Below, piece by piece: positions 52,764-62,014 of a DNA stretch of 64,000 bases. Position 1 is the stretch's first letter. Every line of letters begins with the position of its first letter. Position numbers and translations under genes: made by a program. Origin of the DNA: Brevibacterium aurantiacum. GTDB lineage: Bacteria > Actinomycetota > Actinomycetes > Actinomycetales > Brevibacteriaceae. The notes under the pieces are model-generated. The model saw only the letters and a list, made by a program, of their open reading frames with translations. It was not told the origin of the DNA and did no database searches. The stretch covers positions 110,763 to 174,762 of the forward strand of contig NZ_FXZB01000004.1 of NCBI RefSeq assembly GCF_900169065.1, in the 5' to 3' direction.

Positions 52764-54887
52764 TCAGGCGCGCAGTGCGAGTGCGAATGGCAGCACTGCT
52801 GTTGCTCCCGCCTGTCGCAGCAGTCGCGCCCCGATCGCCATCGTCCAGCGAGAGACCACCTCGTCGTCGACGAGCAGTACCGCTTTACCGGCCACTGCCT
52901 CTTCGATCTCGGGCGGGACGACGAAGGCATCGTAGAGATCCTTCACGCGGAAGGCACTGTTGACTTCAGGGCTGCCGTGATCATGGACCTGCAGCAGCTC
53001 TCCCCCGTCGATGAGTCTGCCGACCGAGGCCAGATTCGCCGCCAACGATCTCACCGTCGTGGGCCTGCGCGCACTTGGCACCGAGACGACGATTTCGGGG
53101 CGGATCTCCCAGTTCCATTGGGCCAGGACCTCAAGGCACCATTTGCCGATCTGCGCGGGCACTTCGGCATCGGGAGCGTCCGGAGCGAGGAAGGATCGCA
53201 GGGTCTGCCCCTGCCCCAGGTCGCTGAGTCGGGCGATGGCTCGCCCTTCGGCTGCCAGCTCTCCCGCGGGAATGCGGCCCTTGAGCGGGACGCCGATGTT
53301 GGCCATGCCGCTGGGCCAGGTGCTGCGTGGGTCGATGGGCAGGCCGATGCGATGCAGAGTCCCTGCTGTCGCCTGCCTGTTCTCGTCCGAGATCTCGGCC
53401 GACCACCAGGCTCCGGCGCAGTTGTCGCAGCGTCCGCATGGCTTGGGCTCGGGGTCATCGAGCTGGCGGATGAGGAATTCCATCCGGCATTCGCGCGTCG
53501 ACTCGTAGTCAAGCATCGCCTGCGCTTCGGCCGCGCGCACTGCAGCGACCTTCTCGTATCGCTCCTGGTCGTAGGTCCAGCCGCGGCCCGTCGAGACATA
53601 GCCGCCCTTGATCTTGGTCACGGCGTCCTCGACCTCGAGGGTCTTCAGGAGCAGCTGCAGCCGGGTGCGCTTGGTGCCGACCAGCGTCTCCAAGCGGGCC
53701 ACGGACAGGGGGCCGTCCGCCTCGGCGAGGGACTGCAGCACGGCATTGGCATCAGTCTGGCTGGGCATCGACGCTGTGGCGAAATAGTTCCAGATCTCCT
53801 GATCCTCTGCTCCGGGCAGAAGCAGGACATCCGCGGAGTCCGTGGCACGACCGGCACGACCGACCTGCTGGTAGTAGGCGACGGCTGAGGACGGGGCGCC
53901 AACGTGGACGACGAAGCCGAGGTCAGGCTTGTCGAAGCCCATTCCTAACGCCGAGGTGGCCACGAGCGCCTTGATGCGGTTGTCCTTGAGCTGCTGCTCG
54001 AGTTCGGCCCTCTCCTCAGCATCGGTGCGGCCGGTGTAGGCACGAACCTCATGCCCCTGGTCGCGCAGGATTCGGGTGATGTCCTCGGCTGCGCTGACCG
54101 TCAGTGTGTAGATGATTCCCGAACCGGTGAAATCACCGAGGTGGGAGGACAACCAGGCGATGCGCGCGCTTGCGTCGAGCCCGGGTTGGACCCCGAGTCG
54201 GAGGGAGTCGCGGGCGAGCTCGCCACGGACAACGGTGGTGTCCTGGCCGAGCTGTTCGGCGACGTCGGTGACGACCCGGGAGTTGGCTGTGGCTGTCGTG
54301 GCGAGGACGGGGGTGTTGCCGGGAAGTTCGGACAGGATGTGTCCGATGCGCCGGTAGTCGGGGCGGAAGTCGTGGCCCCAGTCGGAGATGCAGTGGGCTT
54401 CGTCGACGACGATGAGGCCGAGGAAGGCCAGCAGCTGCGGCAGAACTTCGTCACGGAACTGCGGGTTGTTCAGTCTCTCGGGCGAGACGAGCAGGACGTC
54501 GAGATTTCCTGCCCTGAGGTCATCGAGGACGGTGTCCCATTCGGTGACGTTCGAGGAATTGAGGCTGGCCGCGCGCACTCCGGCACGTTCGGCCGCAGCG
54601 ATCTGGTCGCGCATGAGGGCCAGCAGCGGGGAGATGATGAGGCTGGGTCCGGTGCCTGCCGCGCGCAGCATTCTGGTTGCCACGAAATACACAGCTGACT
54701 TGCCCCACCCTGTCCGCTGCACCACGAGGACGCGCTTCTTCTCGACCACGAGGTCGCGGATCGATTCGAGCTGGCCGTCGCGGAACTGGGCGTCGGGATT
54801 CGCGGTGAGCTCGGCGAGGATCCGCTGAGCCTGAACGGCGAATTCGTCGGCGTCGATGGTCCCTGTGCTCGGGGTGGATTCCGTCAT
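52764..54887 (-). CDS. recQ: RecQ-family DNA helicase with phosphoribosyltransferase-like C-terminus
   Basis: A 707-residue superfamily 2 helicase. Walker A is QRTGWGKS (about 57-64), DEAH box VVDEAHCISDWGHDFRPDYR (about 161-180), motif VI YYQQVGRAGRATDSADVLLL, then a zinc-binding cysteine set (ECRMEF...PCGRCDNC, about 477-500). It lacks the usual HRDC end. Instead the last 150 residues contain VVSVPSARRPTTVRSLAANLA and VLLVDDEVVSRWTM (about 670-683), which resembles the PRPP loop VLLVDDVVTTGxT of type I phosphoribosyltransferases. The fold call for that tail is tentative. Confidence 0.88.
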   Translation of the reverse strand: MTESTPSTGTIDADEFAVQAQRILAELTANPDAQFRDGQLESIRDLVVEKKRVLVVQRTGWGKSAVYFVATRMLRAAGTGPSLIISPLLALMRDQIAAAERAGVRAASLNSSNVTEWDTVLDDLRAGNLDVLLVSPERLNNPQFRDEVLPQLLAFLGLIVVDEAHCISDWGHDFRPDYRRIGHILSELPGNTPVLATTATANSRVVTDVAEQLGQDTTVVRGELARDSLRLGVQPGLDASARIAWLSSHLGDFTGSGIIYTLTVSAAEDITRILRDQGHEVRAYTGRTDAEERAELEQQLKDNRIKALVATSALGMGFDKPDLGFVVHVGAPSSAVAYYQQVGRAGRATDSADVLLLPGAEDQEIWNYFATASMPSQTDANAVLQSLAEADGPLSVARLETLVGTKRTRLQLLLKTLEVEDAVTKIKGGYVSTGRGWTYDQERYEKVAAVRAAEAQAMLDYESTRECRMEFLIRQLDDPEPKPCGRCDNCAGAWWSAEISDENRQATAGTLHRIGLPIDPRSTWPSGMANIGVPLKGRIPAGELAAEGRAIARLSDLGQGQTLRSFLAPDAPDAEVPAQIGKWCLEVLAQWNWEIRPEIVVSVPSARRPTTVRSLAANLASVGRLIDGGELLQVHDHGSPEVNSAFRVKDLYDAFVVPPEIEEAVAGKAVLLVDDEVVSRWTMAIGARLLRQAGATAVLPFALALRA

Positions 54888-54957
54888 GGGCCCAGTCTAG
54901 GCGGGAGCACTGACGCAGCCGCTCAGCCCCTGGCCCGCCCGCTCAGCTTCTGCCTCA

Positions 54958-55437
54958 TCACCTCAGCGCGAGCTCGATTCCCAGGGTGGCGAGGACACCG
55001 AAGAGCACGCCCCACAGGATGATCGAGATGATCTGCCAGAAGGCCACGATATTGCGGTTGGCACCGAATCCGACCATGGCCATCGAGGTGATCTGCGAAG
55101 GCAGGAGAGTCTGGCCGAGCAGGGAGACTCCGGGGACACCGAACTTGTCGAACATGCGTTTGAGTCTCTGGCGCTTCTGCGAGGGCTCAGCGTCTTTGTC
55201 TTTGTTTTTCGTCGCCTTGTCGCGGATGGCCCCGGCTCCGTATACGAAGGCGAGCATCGAGATCACGTTGCCGATGACGGCCACGAGGATCGCGACGACC
55301 GGGTGCAGGCCGATGGCGACACCGATGACGGCACCGAAGTAGGACTCAACGAAGGGGATCGCGGAGACGAGCAGCACCCCGGCCCATTGCAGCCAGTCGG
55401 GGAACGAGTCGGCGAAATTCTGGATGGATTCGATCAT
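54958..55437 (-). CDS. Small export-type membrane protein (COG2426-like)
   Basis: A 159-residue protein with about four transmembrane helices, annotated in actinobacteria as a putative small multidrug export protein. Typical text is ISAIPFVESYFGAVIGVAIGLHP (about 24-46), where Pro, Glu and Tyr lie in a re-entrant helix, and GQTLLPSQITSMAMVGFGAN. A basic loop of about 30 residues (KATKNKDKDAEPSQKRQRLKRMF) is cytoplasmic. It is divergent from a TetR regulator that may control it. Confidence 0.75.
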   Translation of the reverse strand: MIESIQNFADSFPDWLQWAGVLLVSAIPFVESYFGAVIGVAIGLHPVVAILVAVIGNVISMLAFVYGAGAIRDKATKNKDKDAEPSQKRQRLKRMFDKFGVPGVSLLGQTLLPSQITSMAMVGFGANRNIVAFWQIISIILWGVLFGVLATLGIELALR

Positions 55438-55540
55438 TCTTGGGCTCCATTTTCACTAGGGCGGAGTCACGGTCGAGGTTCTGCGTCCGACCCCACGATC
55501 CATTTCAGACCTGGAACCCGACTTTCTAGCACAGTGTGCC

Positions 55541-55553
55541 AGTACGCTGTACT
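55541..55553. promoter_or_regulatory. Dyad in the export-protein/TetR intergenic region
   Basis: AGTAC-GCT-GTACT is a perfect 5-3-5 dyad, 44 bp before the tetR ATG and 104 bp before the divergent export-protein start. It is a candidate TetR operator. Confidence 0.5.
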
Positions 55554-55596
55554 ATACAGGAAGGGACACTGCAGTGCGAGACCGAGAGGAGCAGCA

Positions 55597-56199
55597 ATGT
55601 CACGACGCGATGACATCATCTCTGCGGCAATCCGCCTGGCCGAACAGGGCCCGCCTGGGCAGATCAGCCTCAGCGTGCGGGCAGTTGCGAAGGAGGCCGG
55701 GATCGGTGCCTCGACGCTGCGCCACTACTTCCCGACCCAGGCTGACCTGCACGAAGCAATCGCCCGGGGTTCGATGAAGACGGCAGTCAAAGATTTCTCA
55801 ATCTCTGATTCCGAACTGGATCCTGCCGATCGTCTCTTCGAGTGCTGCGCGCAGTTCCTCCCCACGCACGAGCACCGCGATATGCAGCTCGAGCTGTGGT
55901 TCACGATGCATCTGAGTGCACTCGGCCCCGACCGGCGCGAAGTGTCCCGCAGGCTCCTCGAGTACGGGCACGACTTCACCTATGAATGCCTGCATCGGTG
56001 GCTCGGAATGCTGTCCGAGGAGGGCCATATCGACCCCGCCGAGGTGGCCGCCATCTCCGTTGCCCTGTTCACCATGCTCGATGGGCTGGCTCTGCATTCG
56101 ATCGTTACTCCCGAGCGCGTCACCGTCGATGCCGCGCTCGATCAGCTCAGGTGGCTGATCGCGAAGGTGCTCGAACCGGTACCTGGCGCGCAACGGTAG
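55597..56199 (+). CDS. TetR-family transcriptional regulator
   Basis: A 200-residue TetR-type repressor. ATG 55597 follows GAGAGGAGCAGCA; the longer upstream frame is spurious. The helix-turn-helix spans about 5-50 (DDIISAAIRLAEQG, LSVRAVAKEAGIGASTLRHYFPTQADL). The C-terminal domain resembles the BetI-like group (ELWFTMHLSALGPDRREVSRRL). It likely controls the divergent small export protein. It is convergent with lysG, 21 bp away. Confidence 0.86.
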   Translation: MSRRDDIISAAIRLAEQGPPGQISLSVRAVAKEAGIGASTLRHYFPTQADLHEAIARGSMKTAVKDFSISDSELDPADRLFECCAQFLPTHEHRDMQLELWFTMHLSALGPDRREVSRRLLEYGHDFTYECLHRWLGMLSEEGHIDPAEVAAISVALFTMLDGLALHSIVTPERVTVDAALDQLRWLIAKVLEPVPGAQR

Positions 56200-56220
56200 A
56201 CGTGCCAGCTGGGTCGAGCG

Positions 56221-57156
56221 TCAGCGCATCTGGGCGGCGGCTCGGTGCAGGGCCTCGGTAAGTCGGCCGAGCTTCTCCGAGGCGAGGTTCCAATGATGCC
56301 AATAGAGCGGAACGTCGATGTTCGGTTCGGACGAGAGCGGCACGAGGTCCTTGCTGAGATCTCCCAGCTGCGTGATCGGGATCAGCCCCCACCCGACCCC
56401 TGCCTCGACTGCGGCCGCGAACTCCCAGGAGCTGGGCACCACCGACATCGGCGGAATCGTCGTCACTCCGGCGCGCCTGAGATAGGTGAACTGCAGGTCA
56501 TCGTCCTTGCCGAAGTTCACCATGGGCAGGGATCCGAGATCCACCTCGGCGAATGATCCACCGTCAACCTCGGCGCCGTACTTCGCGAGCAGGCCCTTCG
56601 TCGCGACGGCGACGTAGCGCATCGAACCGAGCTTCTGCACCTGGGTGCCGTACCCACCGACCTCCGCCGAGGTGATGGTGCCCAGTACCTCCCCCGACGT
56701 CAGCAGCGGCAGGGCTTTGTCTTGGTCGGCGACCTCGATGCGGATGACGATATCGTCCCAGTCGGCCACCTCGGCGAAGATCGGACGGAACCACGTCGAG
56801 AGCGAATCGGCGTTGACACCGATGCGCAGCACTGTCGGGACTCGCCTTCTCTGGTTGGGCGCTGCACCGGCGTCCTTGCCGATGCCGTCGGGAGCGTCGA
56901 TGTCGATGCCGTGCAGACGGTCCATGGTTTCGGACTCGAGGAGCTCTATCTCCCGCGCATATTTCAGGACCGCCTCCCCCGCCTCGGTGACGGTGATCGG
57001 GTTCGTGCGACGGATGAGCACCTGCCCGATGCGGGATTCGAGCGTGCGGATGCGCTGACTCGTCGCCGATGGCGTGACGCCCAGGACGAACGCTCCACCT
57101 TCGACCGTGCCCTCGTCGACGACGGCGGCCAGAGCTTTGACGTGATCGATGTTCAT
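56221..57156 (-). CDS. lysG: LysR-family regulator of the LysG/ArgP group
   Basis: A 311-residue LysR-type activator. ATG 57156 (MNIDHVKALAAVVDEGTVEGGA) matches the LysG N-terminus; ATG 57171 is five codons upstream, and neither has a Shine-Dalgarno. The helix-turn-helix is VLGVTPSATSQRIRTLESRIGQVLIRR. The effector domain is complete. It is divergent from a LysE-family exporter by 69 bp, the standard pairing in which LysG senses intracellular lysine or arginine and turns on export. Confidence 0.88.
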   Translation of the reverse strand: MNIDHVKALAAVVDEGTVEGGAFVLGVTPSATSQRIRTLESRIGQVLIRRTNPITVTEAGEAVLKYAREIELLESETMDRLHGIDIDAPDGIGKDAGAAPNQRRRVPTVLRIGVNADSLSTWFRPIFAEVADWDDIVIRIEVADQDKALPLLTSGEVLGTITSAEVGGYGTQVQKLGSMRYVAVATKGLLAKYGAEVDGGSFAEVDLGSLPMVNFGKDDDLQFTYLRRAGVTTIPPMSVVPSSWEFAAAVEAGVGWGLIPITQLGDLSKDLVPLSSEPNIDVPLYWHHWNLASEKLGRLTEALHRAAAQMR

Positions 57157-57225
57157 GAAGTAATTGTGCATCAGATGAAGATTCTGTTGTTTTTCTTATC
57201 CGCCTGCGCGCCATAGTCTTTTCGA

Positions 57226-57825
57226 GTGCTCACTCATCTCGTCAGCGGAACCCTCGCCGGTTGGTCGCTCATCATCGCCGTCGGTCCGCAGAATGCGCTC
57301 GTCCTGCGGCAGGGAATTCGGCGTGAGCATCTCGGCGTGGTGCTCACGATCTGCATCCTCGCCGATGTGCTGCTCATCGGAGCTGGCACGGTGGGCATCG
57401 GTGCGATCGTGCTGCTGGCTCCGTGGGCTCTGGAGATTCTGCGGTGGCTGGGTGTGGCCTATCTGCTCTGGTATGCGTGGGGCAGCCTGAAATCTGCGCG
57501 CGAGGCATCGGGGCTCGAGGCAGATACGCATCAGCGCAGCCTGAAGTCCATCATCGCGACGACCCTGGCACTGACGTTCCTCAATCCTGGGGTCTACCTC
57601 GATACCGTCGTCATGCTCGGCAATCTGGCGAATCAGCAGGGGCCAGGAGGAGCGTTGCCGTTCACGATCGGGGCGATGCTCGGATCTCTCACCTGGTTCC
57701 TCGGCATCGGCTACGGCGCCCGTGGGCTCTCGCGCTTCCTTGCAAAGCCGCGGGTGTGGCAGGTTCTCGACGTGCTCATCGCCGTGGTGCTGGTGATCTT
57801 GGCCCTGCGGTTGGCGTTCGGGTAG
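57226..57825 (+). CDS. lysE: LysE/ArgO-family amino acid exporter
   Basis: A 199-residue membrane protein with six predicted helices that exports basic amino acids. The signature at the N-terminus is SLIIAVGPQNALVLRQGIRREH (about 14-35), and the conserved FLNPGVYLDTVVMLG lies near 118-132. The start is GTG 57226 (MLTHLVSGTLAGW). Pairing with lysG supports lysine/arginine export over other LysE-superfamily roles. Confidence 0.92.
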   Translation: MLTHLVSGTLAGWSLIIAVGPQNALVLRQGIRREHLGVVLTICILADVLLIGAGTVGIGAIVLLAPWALEILRWLGVAYLLWYAWGSLKSAREASGLEADTHQRSLKSIIATTLALTFLNPGVYLDTVVMLGNLANQQGPGGALPFTIGAMLGSLTWFLGIGYGARGLSRFLAKPRVWQVLDVLIAVVLVILALRLAFG

Positions 57826-57905
57826 AAGTTTAGCTGTCTTCGCCAGCCGCCTCGGCGACGTTGCCCGGAATTGTCATGTCCGTGCCGACGTCTACATTCG
57901 GACAC

Positions 57906-58628
57906 ATGGATTCCCGGGTAGATCTGCCGCTGCGATCGGTGACCAAACATGCACACTCCCCGCCAGAGCTCAGCCCTTGGCTGCGTGAGCTTCCTGCTGT
58001 GCATGACTTTCTGGACGGCTTTGAGTTCGAGCGCACCACCGTCTTCGTCGGTGAGAATGGCTCAGGCAAGTCAACGCTCATCGAAGCGCTGGCCACCGCT
58101 CTCGACCTCCCGCACGGTGGCGGCACGGGATGGGAAGTGCGCGACCACGCTGAGGAGGTTCCTGAGCTGAGCGAGCACGTGCAGATCGTGCGCGGTGCCG
58201 CTTCGAAGCGCGGCGCATTCTTCCTCCGCGCCGAAACTATGCACGAGAACATGGCCTACCTGATGGAGATCGGCGCCATGCGCGGCCACCACTACTCGCA
58301 GCAGTCACACGGCGAGATGTTCATCGAGATGCTGTCAGGGAAGTTCATGGACTTAGGGCTGTGGGTTCTCGACGAACCGGAGAGCGCACTGTCCTTCACT
58401 GCTTCGCTGACGCTCCTGCAGCTCATCCGAGAGCGAGATCGCGCGGGGCTGCAGACCATCATGGCCACCCACTCCCCCGTCCTGGCCCGGGCCGAGGGAG
58501 CCAAACTCGTCGAGGTCGGCGAGTGGGGGCTGCGCGAATCCACATGGGACCGTCTCGATATGGTCGATCACTGGAGGCGATTCCTCCATGAACCTCAGCG
58601 GTACCTGAGATATTTCGATGACGATTGA
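57906..58628 (+). CDS. AAA/ABC-like ATPase (COG3910 type)
   Basis: A 240-residue soluble ATPase with ABC-type motifs: Walker A VGENGSGKSTLIEAL (about 44-58), a reduced signature in QQSHGEMFIEML, Walker B LWVLDEPESALSF and switch MATHSPVLARAEGA. Such stand-alone proteins are widespread; role unknown. ATG 57906 is chosen; ATG 57876 and TTG 57861 are also in frame and no ribosome site separates them. The C-terminal WRRFLHEPQRYLRYF is typical of the group. Confidence 0.82.
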   Translation: MDSRVDLPLRSVTKHAHSPPELSPWLRELPAVHDFLDGFEFERTTVFVGENGSGKSTLIEALATALDLPHGGGTGWEVRDHAEEVPELSEHVQIVRGAASKRGAFFLRAETMHENMAYLMEIGAMRGHHYSQQSHGEMFIEMLSGKFMDLGLWVLDEPESALSFTASLTLLQLIRERDRAGLQTIMATHSPVLARAEGAKLVEVGEWGLRESTWDRLDMVDHWRRFLHEPQRYLRYFDDD

Positions 58629-58665
58629 CCACCTCGGCGAGGAATGGGTCCAACGCTCCGGAACC

Positions 58666-60843
58666 TTAGAGCGACAGGCTCGGGTGGAGCTGGGTCAGCG
58701 TGACCATCCGTTTCCGGCCGCAGACGAACATGGTTGCCACCAGACAGATCGCGGTCATCAGCAGCAGCACGACCGCCGACTGCGCGGCGATGAACATGTC
58801 CCCGCCGGCGATCAGGGTCCGCAGACCGTTGACCGCGTGGGTCATCGGCAGGAACGGCGAGATGATCTGGAAGATGCTCGGCGCCGTCTGCACCGGGTAG
58901 GTGCCTCCCGCCGAGGCGATCTGGACCATGAGGAGGACCAGGGCGACCAGTCTGCCGACACCTCCCAAGGCCGCGACGCAGAGTTGGTGGACCGCGTGGA
59001 AGCTGGCCGCTACGAGCATCGAGAACAGCAGGGTCCATATCCAGCTGCCTGCGGAGAAGTCGAGGGCGAAGGTGAGCACTCCATATAGCACCGCGACTTG
59101 GGCGACTCCGAACAGGATGCCGGGCACGTAGCCGGCCCACGCGATGCGGGAGGACTTCGCCGATGACATCAGCGCGCGATACGGAATCGCGTTGATGACC
59201 ATATAGGTGATCATGCCGCCGATCCACAGGGCCAGGGAGACGAAGAATGCAGCCAGGCCCTCACCGTAGGCGTCCACAGCATTGTCCTTGAGTTTCTCGG
59301 CGTCGACAGGCACCGCAACGACATCCGATCGGTTCTCGCGATCAGACTTGTCATAGGTCGGGATCTGTTTGAGCCCGTCGGCGAGCTTGTCGGCGAGTTC
59401 TCCCGAACCATCGACGAGCTTATTCGCACCCTTGTCGAGTTCGTCGGAGCCGTCAGCCAGCTGCGAGGATCCGTCCTTGAGGTCGGCGACACCGGTCTTG
59501 GCCTTCTCGGTGCCGTCCTTGAGCTGGATGACGCCGTCGTTGAGGTCGCCGGCGCCCTTGGCCAGGTCTCCCGCACCGGCGTCGAGTTTGATCAGTCCGG
59601 AGTGCAGGTCATCGGCCCCGGTGGCCACCTTCTGCGCCCCATCGTCGAGTTTGCCGATCTTCTTATCGGCTTCCCTGATCTTGCCCATGACGTCATCGAC
59701 GGCGTCCTTGACCGGATCCTCCAGATCCTTGGCCTCATCTGCGGCCTTCGATGCCCGCCCGTGGGCTTTGTCGAGATCCCCGCCGAGGTTGTCCATGTCG
59801 TCAGCGAGTTTCTGCACATTCGGGTCATCGGGATAATCTTCACGCAGCTGTGCGACCCGGTCGTCCATATCGCCGTTGACCGTGTTCCGCGCCGAGTCGA
59901 AGTCGTCTTCCGCCTGGTTCAGCTTGGGGCGTGCTCCCTCGACGAGGTCGTCGGCGCGATCGCGCAGGTCCTCGGCTTTGTCCGTGGTCTCGTCCGCGGT
60001 GTCGCGCAGCTGCGAAGTTCCATCGGCGACCTGTCCGGCCCCGGTCGCCAGTTTCTTCGAACCGTTCTTCGCCTCGGTGGTGCTCTTGGCCAATTTGTCG
60101 GCCCCGGTCTTGAGGTCTCCGCTGCCCTTTTCGAGCTCTCCTGCTCCCTCATCGAGATCGCCGATTCCGGTCTGCAGCGTCCCTACTCCCTTGTCGAGAG
60201 TATGCGCGCCGTCGGAGAGTTCGCCCGTCCCCTCGTGGAGGTCGGTCGCGCCGTCGTTGAGCTGGGAGGCGCCGTCGACGGCCTGCTCTGTCGAGGAGTG
60301 GATGTCGTTGAAGCCGAGGTAGACCTCGGAGACGTATTCGGCCGTCGTGGTCTCGTTAAGTCCTGACTTGATCTCGTTGAGGATGGTTCCGGCCATCTGT
60401 CCGACGATGAAGTTGTGTGCATCGTCGGTGCGCAGGTTCAGTCCTGCCTGTTCAGGGTCGTCTCCCCCGGTTGAGACCAGACGCTTCGAGAAGTTCGATG
60501 GGATCTCGAGGACTGCGAAGTACTTGCCTTCGGCCAGGCCGTCGTTGGCCTCCTTCAGCGAAGTTTCCTGCCAGTCGAATCCGCCTTCGCCTTCGGGAGT
60601 GATCTTGTCGACGAGCTCGTCGCCGGCCTGGAGCTTCTCGCCGTCGGAGTTAGGTTTCTCCGCGCCTTCATCGGTATTGACCACGGCAGCCTGGAGCTGG
60701 TCAAGGTTGTCCGTCGGGGCCCAGTTCGAGGCCAGGTACAGTCCACCGTAGATCGCGGGGATGACCGCGACGACGATGATCGCCAGGCGAGTGATCGTGT
60801 GTCGTTTGAAACGGCTGAGCTCGAGCCAAGGCAGAGAGAACAT
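58666..60843 (-). CDS. YhgE/Pip-family membrane protein
   Basis: A 725-residue protein with one N-terminal helix (IIVVAVIPAIYGGLYLASNWAP), a large extracellular domain, and five or six C-terminal helices (residues about 520-715) of the ABC-2 type. Between about 200 and 500 are many short helical repeats of the form LxxGxxxLxDG (LDKGVGTLQTGIGDLDEGAGELEKG), as in phage-infection protein Pip and ESAT-6-related YueB-like proteins. AAGGTG precedes the ATG. It follows a degenerate ABC ATPase by 94 bp; together they may form an export or receptor unit. Confidence 0.88.
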   Translation of the reverse strand: MFSLPWLELSRFKRHTITRLAIIVVAVIPAIYGGLYLASNWAPTDNLDQLQAAVVNTDEGAEKPNSDGEKLQAGDELVDKITPEGEGGFDWQETSLKEANDGLAEGKYFAVLEIPSNFSKRLVSTGGDDPEQAGLNLRTDDAHNFIVGQMAGTILNEIKSGLNETTTAEYVSEVYLGFNDIHSSTEQAVDGASQLNDGATDLHEGTGELSDGAHTLDKGVGTLQTGIGDLDEGAGELEKGSGDLKTGADKLAKSTTEAKNGSKKLATGAGQVADGTSQLRDTADETTDKAEDLRDRADDLVEGARPKLNQAEDDFDSARNTVNGDMDDRVAQLREDYPDDPNVQKLADDMDNLGGDLDKAHGRASKAADEAKDLEDPVKDAVDDVMGKIREADKKIGKLDDGAQKVATGADDLHSGLIKLDAGAGDLAKGAGDLNDGVIQLKDGTEKAKTGVADLKDGSSQLADGSDELDKGANKLVDGSGELADKLADGLKQIPTYDKSDRENRSDVVAVPVDAEKLKDNAVDAYGEGLAAFFVSLALWIGGMITYMVINAIPYRALMSSAKSSRIAWAGYVPGILFGVAQVAVLYGVLTFALDFSAGSWIWTLLFSMLVAASFHAVHQLCVAALGGVGRLVALVLLMVQIASAGGTYPVQTAPSIFQIISPFLPMTHAVNGLRTLIAGGDMFIAAQSAVVLLLMTAICLVATMFVCGRKRMVTLTQLHPSLSL

Positions 60844-60937
60844 CGAAGAAGCACCTTATTGTCGTCGACAGATTCGAAAAGCTGGTGGAAGCGGGCCACG
60901 GTCCGAGTCGCCCACCTCGGTGACTGAGTCCGGCGAC

Positions 60938-61780
60938 TCAGTGGCGGGGATGTTGGGTGAGCTGCAATGTGCTCACCGAGGTGGGTGAGACCTCCGTGGA
61001 CAACGCGTCGAGGACGAGGTCGACATCGGAGGAGTCCTCGCAGGACGCGATGACCGTGAGTGGATGCTCGGGATCGCGTTTGCGGCGCAGCTCTTGGTAG
61101 ATGAGGATGGCCGCCCAGGCGCGGGCACGGTCTTCGCGCTCGCGCAGATAGTCGATGTTGTCGAGGACGACGACCGGTGCCTGAGCGAGACTGGCAAGGC
61201 CGAGCTCAAGGAGAAACTTCTGCAGCTCGGTGAGCTCGGAGACGAAGGCTTTGCCCTCGTCGTCGATGAGGAAATCGGCGTCCTTGGCATCAGATGTGGA
61301 GAAGTTGCCCTCGGGAAGACGGTCGATCACCCCGGTGGCGGAGGCGAAGGTCTCGCGGATGACGTCGATGACCTCGCGCAGGGAGGACTTCGAGACCCAG
61401 GGTTTGTACCAGGGCTGGAGCATGATCAGCCGTTCGGCGATGTGCTGGGCGAGAGTGAAGTCGTTCTCGAGGTCGGTGAGACCGGCGATGTGGCCGACTG
61501 TGACCTGCTCGCGGACGAGGCGAGGCTGTTTACGGATGTCGAGTTCGCCCACATGCCCCTCGCCGGAAGTCACGCGCATGCGTCCAGCGATCGAGAGCAA
61601 GAGGGATGTCTTGCCGGACCCGGCAGCACCTTGGATGATGGCGACCGAACCGCGCGGGACGTCAAGGTCGAGGCCGGAGAACACGTCCCCCTGCTTTCCC
61701 GACAGCCCCCATCCGCGAAGACTGACGTGGCTGACCGCCTGCTCCGTCTCATCGACGAGCGTCTGCGAAGTGCTCTGCAT
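60938..61780 (-). CDS. ABC-type ATPase with degenerate signature, partner of YhgE/Pip
   Basis: A 280-residue ATP-binding protein. I start at ATG 61780 because ABC homology begins shortly after (WGLSGKQGDVFSGLDLDV); the frame to 61885 is not conserved. Walker A is intact (QGAAGSGKTSLLLSIAG, about 53-69). The LSGGQ signature is replaced by VSELTELQKFLLELG, and Walker B VVVLDNIDYL has Asn where the catalytic Glu should be. A 50-residue spacer (about 120-190) replaces the normal helical domain. ATP hydrolysis may be weak or absent. It lies directly upstream of the Pip-like gene. Confidence 0.75.
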   Translation of the reverse strand: MQSTSQTLVDETEQAVSHVSLRGWGLSGKQGDVFSGLDLDVPRGSVAIIQGAAGSGKTSLLLSIAGRMRVTSGEGHVGELDIRKQPRLVREQVTVGHIAGLTDLENDFTLAQHIAERLIMLQPWYKPWVSKSSLREVIDVIRETFASATGVIDRLPEGNFSTSDAKDADFLIDDEGKAFVSELTELQKFLLELGLASLAQAPVVVLDNIDYLREREDRARAWAAILIYQELRRKRDPEHPLTVIASCEDSSDVDLVLDALSTEVSPTSVSTLQLTQHPRH

Positions 61781-62014
61781 TCCTGTTGCCCCCAAAGTGT
61801 GCGACTCTGTCGACCCATTGCGCTGGCCGATGACGCGGGGAACGCGGTTCAGGCATGCTCCGCTGCCAAGCACATTACGCCACATAGGCTCGCACGGAGC
61901 CGTTCCGTCTGACGCAGGTCAAGTCACTCATGAGTAACTATAGTGCCGAAATTGCTTACCGTCTTCAAAATGCGGCGAATGTCTCCAATCCCACAAAAAG
62001 TCGATAATGGAGAA

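Noticed and set aside
52044..53888. 614-codon plus-strand frame across the VOC gene, small membrane gene and recQ
   Set aside because: It crosses three real genes out of frame or on the wrong strand.
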